64,000 nt of DNA, taken from RBG-16-66-20 sp035308765 (GTDB taxonomy: Bacteria; Pseudomonadota; Gammaproteobacteria; Burkholderiales; SG8-39). Location of the stretch: NCBI GenBank assembly GCA_035308765.1, contig DATGGA010000026.1, positions 33,089-97,088 of the forward strand. Direction: 5' to 3'. The notes under the pieces are model-generated. The model was given only the letters and a program-made list of their open reading frames with translations. It was not told the origin of the DNA and did no database searches. Shown in pieces: positions 7,109-14,900 of this stretch (positions are counted from its first letter, which is position 1; each line of letters opens with the position of its first letter). A program made the position numbers and the translations under genes.

Positions 7109-9627
7109 GCCAGGGATTTCGAGATGATCTCGCCGACGTCCTTCGACAGGCCGGCAGCGTCGCGGATGCGCTCCAGCTGCGTTTTTGCCCTCGCTTGCCG
7201 CGCAGGATCGAATTTCTTCCACCGGTCGAACCCGCGCGCGATACGCGCCGCGACCTGCGGGTTGAGCTTGTCGAGCACCAGCACCTGGTCGGCGAGGAAT
7301 GCGTAGCCGCCGCCGTCGGTCGCGTGGAAGCGCACGTGATTGACCGAGAAGCTGCGGATCAGCGAATAGACCTTGTTCGGCACCTTGATGTCGAAGGCGG
7401 GATGCGCGAGCAGTTCGCGCACGCGCGCGAGCGTCCCGGGCAGGCGTGACGCGGCCTGAACGGCAAGCCACTTGTCGACGATCAGCGGATCGCCCTTCCA
7501 CTTGCCGTAGAAAGAGTCGAGCGCGATCGCGCGCTGCGGCGCGTTGCTGTTCGCGAGTGAAGCGAGCGCCGCGAACTGGTCGGTCATGTTGGCCTGCCCC
7601 TTATCCTGCTGGCCGAACTGCTCGTAGCACAGCGCCACCACGTCGCCGGTCTCCAGCTCCATCAGGTAGGAGAGCGCCAGGTTGCGCAGCGCGCGCTTGC
7701 CCGAGGCGGCCGCGTCGGGCGAATAAGGCCCGGCGATCTTCAGCTTGCGGTACAGGTCGAGAAATTCGTCCTTGAGGGCGGCGGCCAGCGCCTTGCGCAG
7801 CGTATTGCGCGAAGCGTGCAGGCGATCCGGATCGACGACCGCCAGCTGCTCGGCGAGGAATGTTTCCGAAGGCAGCGTCAACACTTCGGCGACGAACGCA
7901 TGATCGGCCTGCTCGAGGATTTTCCGGACCGATTCCAGGAACGCATCGGTCGGCCTGCCGTCCCGCTCGAGGATGATTTCCGCAGCCAGCCGCTGCGCGG
8001 CCTCCCAGCGGTTGAACGGGTCGTCGTCGTTCGCCAACAGGTGGACCAGCTCCGCCTCGGTATAGGGGTAGTTCAGGATCACCGGCGCGGAAAAGCCGCG
8101 CAGCAGGGAAGGCACGGGTTGGTCCTTGCACTTGAAGGAGAATTTCTCTTCCGCCTTTTTCAGGGACAGAACCTTCTCGTGCTCGCCGATTTTCACCGCC
8201 AGCGGGATATGAAACGGCGGATTCATGGACTGCTTTACGTTCAGGGTGAAAGTACCGTTCCCGTAAGAGCCTGAGCAATCCAGCACCGGGGTCCCCGCGA
8301 CGTCGTACCAGCGCCTGAACTGCGACAGATCCACGCCCGAGGCGTCTTGCATCGCCTGCACGAAGTCGTCGCAGGTGACCGCCTGGCCGTCGTGGCGCCT
8401 GAAGTAGAGCTTCATGCCGTCCTGGAATTTCTTCTCGCCCAGCAGCGTGTGCTGCATGCGCACCACTTCCGCGCCTTTCTCGTACACCGTCATGGTGTAG
8501 AAGTTGCGGATCTCGACGTAGGACTGCGGCCGCACCGGGTGGGCCATGGGGCCCGCGTCCTCGGCGAACTGCCCCGCGCGCAGGCTGCGTACCTCCTGGA
8601 TGCGCGTCACTGCGCGCGAATAGGTGTCGGCGCCGTATTCCTGGTCGCGGAACACCGTCAAGCCCTCCTTCAGGGAGAGCTGGAACCAGTCGCGGCAGGT
8701 GACGCGGTCGCCGGTCCAGTTGTGGAAGTATTCGTGCGCCACCACGCGGTCGATGTTCAGGTAGTCCGCGTCGGTGGCGGTATCCGGGCGCGCCAACACG
8801 TACCTGGTGTTGAAGATGTTGAGGCCCTTGTTCTCCATCGCGCCGGAGTTGAAGTCGCCGACCGCGACGATCTTGTATTCGTCCAGATCCAGTTCCAGGT
8901 CGAAGCGTTTTTCGTCCCAGAGGATGGCGCGCTTCAGGCAGTCCAGGGACCAGCCGGCCTGGTCCAGCTTGCCGGGCTCGACATAGATATAGAGGGTCTT
9001 CGTCTTGCCCGATCTCGATTTGACTTCTTCTTTTATGAATTCCAGGTTCGCGGCAACGAGCGCGAACAGGTAGCTCGGCTTCGGATACGGGTCCTCGAAT
9101 TTCGCCCAGTTCTCGCCGGAGGCGACGAGGTTGCCGTTCGACAGCAGCACCGGGTACTTCTTCTTGTCCGCATGCACGGTCACCGTATAGGCCGCGAGGT
9201 TGTCCGGCCGGTCGAGGAACCAGGTGATGCGGCGGAAGCCCTGCGCCTCGCATTGCGTGACGAAGCCGCTCTGCGTGGCGTAGAGACCTTCGAGCCTGGT
9301 GTTCTTCTGCGGCACTATGCGCGTCACTGTATCCAGCGTGAAGGCATCGGGAACGCCGGGAACGGACAGGGACTCTTTTGTTATTTTGAATTGATTTTTT
9401 CGAAGAAGGATTTGATTCAAAGAGACGGAGACAAGCTCAAGCTCATCCCCATCCAGTTCCAGCGCCGCATCCTTCTCGCTCGAGGCCGGATTGCGGCGCA
9501 CGGCGAGCGTGGCCTTGACGAGAGCGTCGTCGGCGCGGATGTCGACGTCGAGCGTTACCCGCTCGATGAGGAACGCAGGCGGGGCGTAGTCCTTGAGGTG
9601 GGTCGCATTGGCTTGTGCTTCGCGCAT
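7105..9627 (-). CDS. pepN: Aminopeptidase N (M1 family)
   Basis: Cytosolic zinc aminopeptidase of 840 aa removing N-terminal residues from peptides. The exopeptidase motif GAMEN is at about 262-266. The zinc site HEYFH is at about 298-302, with the third ligand Glu at about 321 in LKEGLTVF. The length and motif positions match the Escherichia coli enzyme (870 aa). An AT-rich patch at 9371-9430 encodes part of the N-terminal domain (ILLRKNQFKI) and contrasts with the surrounding GC-rich codons. Only 21 bases separate its ATG from the divergent CoA-transferase ATG, so both promoters must reach into coding sequence. Confidence 0.96.
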   Translation of the reverse strand: MREAQANATHLKDYAPPAFLIERVTLDVDIRADDALVKATLAVRRNPASSEKDAALELDGDELELVSVSLNQILLRKNQFKITKESLSVPGVPDAFTLDTVTRIVPQKNTRLEGLYATQSGFVTQCEAQGFRRITWFLDRPDNLAAYTVTVHADKKKYPVLLSNGNLVASGENWAKFEDPYPKPSYLFALVAANLEFIKEEVKSRSGKTKTLYIYVEPGKLDQAGWSLDCLKRAILWDEKRFDLELDLDEYKIVAVGDFNSGAMENKGLNIFNTRYVLARPDTATDADYLNIDRVVAHEYFHNWTGDRVTCRDWFQLSLKEGLTVFRDQEYGADTYSRAVTRIQEVRSLRAGQFAEDAGPMAHPVRPQSYVEIRNFYTMTVYEKGAEVVRMQHTLLGEKKFQDGMKLYFRRHDGQAVTCDDFVQAMQDASGVDLSQFRRWYDVAGTPVLDCSGSYGNGTFTLNVKQSMNPPFHIPLAVKIGEHEKVLSLKKAEEKFSFKCKDQPVPSLLRGFSAPVILNYPYTEAELVHLLANDDDPFNRWEAAQRLAAEIILERDGRPTDAFLESVRKILEQADHAFVAEVLTLPSETFLAEQLAVVDPDRLHASRNTLRKALAAALKDEFLDLYRKLKIAGPYSPDAAASGKRALRNLALSYLMELETGDVVALCYEQFGQQDKGQANMTDQFAALASLANSNAPQRAIALDSFYGKWKGDPLIVDKWLAVQAASRLPGTLARVRELLAHPAFDIKVPNKVYSLIRSFSVNHVRFHATDGGGYAFLADQVLVLDKLNPQVAARIARGFDRWKKFDPARQARAKTQLERIRDAAGLSKDVGEIISKSLA

Positions 9628-9648
9628 TACGCTAGACTAGCCTTTGCC

Positions 9649-11010
9649 ATGACCGTTCGCAATTCATTGCGCGAACTTCTCGCGCTGGCTGGCCTGGACG
9701 AAGCGGCGGCAAACGAAGTCGCGTTCGGCGGCGACGATCCGGTCTTTCCAACGCCGTTCCGCGTCGGCACCGCCGGCGCCGCGGTCCTGGGGGCGGTGGG
9801 AGTGGCCGCCTCCGACCTTTGGTTCCTGAAAACAAAAAAGCCGCAGTGCGCGAGCGTCGAAGTACGGGCCGCCGCTGCCGCCATGCGCAGCGCGCGCTAC
9901 CTGAAGATCGACGGCCAGGCGCCGAAGGAAATCTGGGATCCGCTAAGCGGCTTCTACCCGGTGCGGGACGGCTGGGTCAGCATCCACTGCAACTTCTCGA
10001 ACCATCGCGAGGCGGCGATGAAAGTGCTCGGCGATCCGGCCGATCGCGCCGCGGCCGAGGTCGCAAGCCTGGGCTGGGACGGAGTGGCTCTCGAGGATGC
10101 GATCCACTCCGCGAAAGGCTGCGCCGGGTTTGCGCGCGGCGCTTTCGAGTGGGCGCAGCATCCGCATTCGGCAGCGGTGGCGGCCCAGTCTCTCCTGGAA
10201 ATCAAGAAAATCGCAGAGTCGAAGCCGGAACCTCTTCCTGCAGGAAAACGTCCTCTCAGCGGCGTGCGCGTGCTCGATCTCACGCGCGTGCTGGCCGGCC
10301 CGACTTGCGCGCGCACGCTTGCAGAACATGGCGCGGATGTGCTGAAGATCGCCGGACCACACCTGCCTGACTCGGGATCGGCCGAATTGGACACGGGCCT
10401 CGGCAAGCTGCAGGCGTTTCTCGACCTGCGCGCGCCGTCCGGCGTAGAGACTTTGCGCGGGCTGCTGAAGGAAGGAGACATCTTCTCGCAGTCCTTCCGC
10501 CCGGGGACGCTCGCCGCGCGCGGCTTCTCACCCGAGCAGGCCGCCGCGCTGCGGCCGGGGATCGTATATGTCACGTTGAGCGCCTGGGGCACGGAAGGCC
10601 CGTGGCGCAAGCGGCGCGGATTCGATAGCATCGTACAGACCGTGAGCGGCATGGCCTATGCGCAGGGCGGCGAGAAGCCGAAGCTGATGCCGGTTTCGGC
10701 GATCGACTATGTCAGTGGCTACCTGATGGCGTTTGGCGCGATGGTGGCTCTGGCGCGGCGCGCGCGCGAGGGCGGCAGCTGGCTGGTGCGGGTCTCGCTC
10801 GCGAGAACAGGAAAGTGGATCGTGGATCGTGGAACGGTCGCGGATTTTGCTTCGGTACAGAACCCGGAAGTGAAAGACTTGCTGATCAAAACCAGGTCCC
10901 CCGTCGGGGAAATCGAGCATCTCGGGCCGGTGCTCGGCCTGTCCGAGACGCCGCCGTACTGGGAGCGGCCGCCGATGCCGTTAGGCACTCATCGAGCGGA
11001 ATGGCCCTAA
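9649..11010 (+). CDS. CaiB/BaiF family III CoA-transferase
   Basis: Protein of 453 aa moving CoA between carboxylic acids. The family core starts near residue 200 with LSGVRVLDLTRVLAGPTCARTL. The catalytic Asp is expected in RRGFDSIVQ. The N-terminal ~190 residues, including GRNP-free GFYPVRDGWVSIHCNFSNHREA, correspond to a second, divergent CoA-transferase-like half. The C-terminus (SPVGEIEHLGPV) is also family-typical. It stands alone, divergent from pepN, so the acid it activates cannot be inferred. Start chosen at ATG 9649; the long open frame upstream is antisense to pepN. Confidence 0.85.
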   Translation: MTVRNSLRELLALAGLDEAAANEVAFGGDDPVFPTPFRVGTAGAAVLGAVGVAASDLWFLKTKKPQCASVEVRAAAAAMRSARYLKIDGQAPKEIWDPLSGFYPVRDGWVSIHCNFSNHREAAMKVLGDPADRAAAEVASLGWDGVALEDAIHSAKGCAGFARGAFEWAQHPHSAAVAAQSLLEIKKIAESKPEPLPAGKRPLSGVRVLDLTRVLAGPTCARTLAEHGADVLKIAGPHLPDSGSAELDTGLGKLQAFLDLRAPSGVETLRGLLKEGDIFSQSFRPGTLAARGFSPEQAAALRPGIVYVTLSAWGTEGPWRKRRGFDSIVQTVSGMAYAQGGEKPKLMPVSAIDYVSGYLMAFGAMVALARRAREGGSWLVRVSLARTGKWIVDRGTVADFASVQNPEVKDLLIKTRSPVGEIEHLGPVLGLSETPPYWERPPMPLGTHRAEWP

Positions 11011-11044
11011 GATTAACTTCTACTGCTAACAGCGGGAGGGTTCT

Positions 11045-11320
11045 ATGAAGTCGCGATGGATGATGATTGGCGCTGCTGCGCTACTGCTGATCGCCTGCGT
11101 ACCGGTCGCGGTCCAGGGTCCGGTCCCCGGTGTTGTGTATAACCCGGCTGACCCGTACTACTACTCGCCCACGTACTGCGCCGGGTGCTGGTATGGCCAA
11201 TGGGGCGGGCGCATCGGTTACCACGCTGGTGGGGGGCGTCCGTGGGAGCGCCCGCACAGCGAAGCGGATCACACCGGGCTAGACCGTGGGCGCAACGTCA
11301 TGCATGAAGGTCACCGGTGA
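11045..11320 (+). CDS. Small tyrosine/glycine-rich lipoprotein, unknown function
   Basis: Predicted 91-aa lipoprotein: short basic N-terminus, hydrophobic stretch and lipobox LIAC at about residues 15-18, so the mature protein would start at Cys18. The mature part is rich in Tyr, Gly, Pro and His (YYYSPTYCAGCWYGQWGG) and contains a CxxC pair. A good ribosome site (GGGAGGG) lies 4 bases before the ATG. I do not recognise a named family. Its stop is followed by inverted repeats before the convergent MlaC-like gene. Confidence 0.7.
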   Translation: MKSRWMMIGAAALLLIACVPVAVQGPVPGVVYNPADPYYYSPTYCAGCWYGQWGGRIGYHAGGGRPWERPHSEADHTGLDRGRNVMHEGHR

Positions 11321-11349
11321 GACTTTTCTGGTGACTGAGCGAATGACTG

Positions 11350-11371
11350 CTTTCCCGCTGCCGCGGGAAAG
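11350..11371. terminator. Hairpin between convergent genes (terminator-like)
   Basis: Perfect 9-bp stem CTTTCCCGC / GCGGGAAAG with a 4-base TGCC loop, located between the small lipoprotein gene (plus) and the MlaC-like gene (minus). A weaker repeat, GTCACC...GGTGAC, lies just upstream over the lipoprotein stop. Neither strand has a clear T-run after the stem, so it may stop or protect transcripts without being a classical intrinsic terminator. Confidence 0.5.
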
Positions 11372-11379
11372 ACGGACTA

Positions 11380-11967
11380 TCAAGCGTTTTTTTCCGCCAG
11401 GCGCTTGATCAGCCCGTCGATGCCGGAAGTGCGCGTGATCTGGTCGAACTCGGCGCGGTAGGTGAGCACCAGGCTCACGCCGTCGACGGTGATGTCGTAG
11501 ATTTTCCAGCCCTCCGGCGTTTTCTTCATCGCGTAGTCGACCGGCACCGGCGGAGAGCTCTGGCGGATGTACTGGTTGCGCACCACCGTCTCTGTGGCGC
11601 CAGGCGCCAAGTGCAGCGGCAGCACCTTCATGGTCTGGCCGCGGTAGACGCCGATGGCATTGGAGTAGATGCGCACCAGCATCGAGCGAAACTGGTCCGC
11701 GATCTGCGTCTGCTGCTCCGGCGTCGCCGCCTGCCAGGCCTTGCCGGTGGCGAGCGTCGCGGCTTCGCGGAAATCCACGTAAGGCAGGATCTTCTGTTCG
11801 GCGAGCGCGAGCGCCTTCTTGCGGTCGCCGGCCTGCAGCTGCTTGTCGCTTTTGATGGAGTCGAGCACGTCCGCGGTGACTTTGCGCACCAGTTCGTCGG
11901 GCGCGAGTTCCTGTGCCATCGCGGGCAACGTCAGGAAAAACGACAGCGCGAACAGAAGGTGTTTCAT
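11380..11967 (-). CDS. MlaC/Ttg2D-family periplasmic phospholipid-binding protein
   Basis: Exported 195-aa protein with a cleavable signal peptide (cut near AMA|QEL). It has the MlaC fold signatures: YVDFREAATLATGKAWQAAT, then FRSMLVRIYSNAIGVYRGQ, and the C-terminal PEGWKIYDITVDGVSLV. MlaC proteins shuttle phospholipids between the outer membrane and the inner-membrane MlaFEDB complex. No other mla genes are in the window, so this is an orphan copy. Its ATG overlaps the TGA of the giant uvrA gene (ATGA), which is unexpected company for a lipid-transport gene. Confidence 0.9.
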   Translation of the reverse strand: MKHLLFALSFFLTLPAMAQELAPDELVRKVTADVLDSIKSDKQLQAGDRKKALALAEQKILPYVDFREAATLATGKAWQAATPEQQTQIADQFRSMLVRIYSNAIGVYRGQTMKVLPLHLAPGATETVVRNQYIRQSSPPVPVDYAMKKTPEGWKIYDITVDGVSLVLTYRAEFDQITRTSGIDGLIKRLAEKNA

Positions 11968-14900
11968 GCCCGTTTGGACTGCCGGGGCAGGCCGGGGTTC
12001 CTCCGCTCGGCGAGAAATTCCGCCAGCGCCCGGCAGGTGTGGCTGTCACTTTGCAACGACAATGCGGGCGACACGTCGGGCGGCCCCTGGTAGACGACTT
12101 CACCGCCGCCGCTGCCGCCCTCGGGCCCCAGGTCGATGATCCAGTCGGCCTCGGCGATGATGTCCAGGTTGTGCTCGATCACCACCACGCTGTTGCCGGC
12201 TTCGACCAGGCGGTGCAGCACGCGGATCAGCTTCTCGACATCGGCCATGTGCAGGCCGACGGTGGGTTCATCCAGCACGTAGAGGGTTTTGCGGTCGGCG
12301 CTGGTTTTCGACAGTTCGGTGACGAGCTTGAGGCGCTGCGCCTCGCCGCCCGAGAGCGTCGGGCTCTGTTGGCCGAGGGTTAGATAACCCAGGCCCACGT
12401 CCTGCATCAGCCGCAGCGCGCGGTGGATGCGCGGGTGCGCCGAAAAGAATTCCACGGCCTCGTCCACGCTCATGGCGAGCACTTCGCCGATGGTTTTGTC
12501 GCGCCAGCGCACCATCAGCGTTTCTGGGTTGAAGCGCAGGCCGCCGCAGGCCTCGCAGGCCACCTTCACGTCGGGCAGGAAGGACATTTCGATTTTGCGG
12601 ATGCCCTGTCCCTCGCAGTTTTCGCAGCGGCCGCCCTTGGTGTTGAACGAGAAGCGGCTCGCGCCCCAGCCGCGCATGCGCGCTTCCGAGGTGTCGGCGA
12701 AGCTCTTGCGGATCGCATCCCAGAAGCCGACGTAGGTGGCGGGGCAGGAGCGGGGCGTCTTGCCGATCGGCGTCTGGTCCACTTCCAGCACGCGGTCGAG
12801 CAATTTGGCGCCGGCGACGGTTTTGCAGCCGACAGGTTTCTTTTCCTGCAGGGAGCGGAACAGCACATCCCTGGCGAGTGTGGATTTACCGGAGCCGGAG
12901 ACGCCGGTGATCACGACCAGGCGATCGAGGGGAATGCGTGCATCGACGTTTTTCAGATTGTGCAGTTTCGCTTTTTGAATTTTCAAATCAGGAGACTTTG
13001 AAGTCACGGCGCGGCGCGGCTGGATTGGATGTCTCAGGGGTTCCTTGAGGAATTTTCCGGTGAGCGAATCCGGCAGTTTCATGAGGTCCGCGGCGCTGCC
13101 GGCGCCGATGACGCGGCCGCCCAGCTTGCCGGCGCCCGGCCCCAGGTCGATCACGTGGTGCGCGCGGAGGATGGTGTCCTCGTCGTGCTCCACCACCACC
13201 AGCGTGTTGCCCTTGGCCTCCAGTTTCTCCAGCACCCCGAGCAGGATCTGGTTGTCGCGGTGGTGCAGGCCGATGGTCGGCTCGTCGAGGATGTAGCAGA
13301 CGCCGCGCAGGTTCGAGCCGAGCTGCGCCGCGAGCCGGATGCGCTGCGCCTCGCCGCCCGACAACGTCGGCGCCGAGCGGTCCAGCGTCAGGTAGCCGAG
13401 GCCGACCTGTTCCAGGAATTGCAGGCGGCTGTTGAGTTCCGAAAGCAGGTCTTTCGCAATTTCAGCAGCGCGGCTGTTCAGTTTTACCGTTTTCAGTTCT
13501 TTTTCCAGGATTGAAATGGCCAAAGAACCAAATCCCGCAATATTTTTTCCGTTCCATTGCACCGCCAGCGCTTCGGGATTGAGGCGGTCGCCGCGGCATT
13601 CGGGACAGGGCTGGTCCACTTCCAGCCATTCGATCCAGGAATCGAGCACGTGGTCCTCGGTGCCGGTGCGCGAGCGCTCCGCGTCCCAGCCGACGTCCTT
13701 CAGTTCCAGCCCGGTGCCGACACAGGCCTTGCACCAGCCGTGGCGCGAGTTGTACGAGAACAGGCGCGGATCGAGTTCGGCGAAGCCGCGGCCGCAGGAC
13801 GGGCAGGCGCGCTTGGTGGAAAACGATTGCGGTTTTTTCGCAAGAATTTGTACCGCGCCTTTTCCTAATTCCAGGGCTTTTGAAAGTTCTCTTCGAAGTT
13901 GAATCTCGGAAGAAGGCGAAATCTTGATCGTTGCCACCGGGAGCTCGATGCTGTGTTCCTTGAAGCGGTCGATCCGCGGAAAAGGCAGCACCGGCAGCAG
14001 CTTGCCGTCCACGCGCAACTGGGAGTAGCCCTTGCTGCGCGCCCACTTTGCGAGTTCCGTATAGACGCCCTTGCGGTTGACGATCAGCGGAGCGAGGAGG
14101 GTGACGTGCTGGTTTCTGTAGTCTTTCAGTATCCTGGCCGCGATCACTTCCTCGCTCTGCGGCTCGATCGGCACCCGGCAATCGGGGCAGTACTGGGTGC
14201 CGAGCTTGACGAAGGCGAGGCGCAGGAAGTGGTGCACCTCGGTGAGCGTGCCGACGGTGCTTTTCCTGCCGCCGCGGCTGGTGCGCTGCTCGATCGCGAC
14301 CGTGGGCGGGATGCCGAAGATCGCGTCCACGTCGGGGCGCGAAGCTCCCTGCACGAACTGGCGCGCGTAGGCGTTGAGCGACTCGAGGTAACGCCGCTGG
14401 CCTTCCGAGAACAGGATGTCGAAGGCGAGGGTGGACTTGCCCGATCCCGACACGCCGGTCACCACCGTGAAGCGGTTGCGCGGCACCTCGACGTCGATGC
14501 CCTTGAGGTTGTGCTCCTTGGCGTTGTGGATCTGGATGGCGGTGCCGAGGTACCGGCCGGCAGGCTCGGTTGCTTTCAGGGATTGCATGAAAGCTTTTTC
14601 GTAATCCCTCAGCGCTTTGGCCGTATGGGAGTCCGGATGCTTGGCCACGTCCGCGGGCGCTCCCGCGCAGACCAGCTCGCCGCCGGCGTCGCCGCCTTCC
14701 GGGCCGAGGTCGATGATCCAGTCGCAGGCGCGGATCACATCCAGGTTGTGCTCGATGACGAGCAGCGAGTGCCCGGCCTCCAGCAACTGCCGGAACGCGC
14801 GCAGCAGTTTCGCCACGTCGTCGAAATGCAGGCCCGTGGTCGGTTCGTCGAACAGGAACAGCTTCGCGGTCGTGGTGCTGCCCGCCTCGGCGAGGTGTCC

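Noticed and set aside
8347..9648. Long plus-strand extension of the CoA-transferase frame over pepN
   Set aside because: The upstream part is antisense to pepN; the family start is the ATG at 9649.
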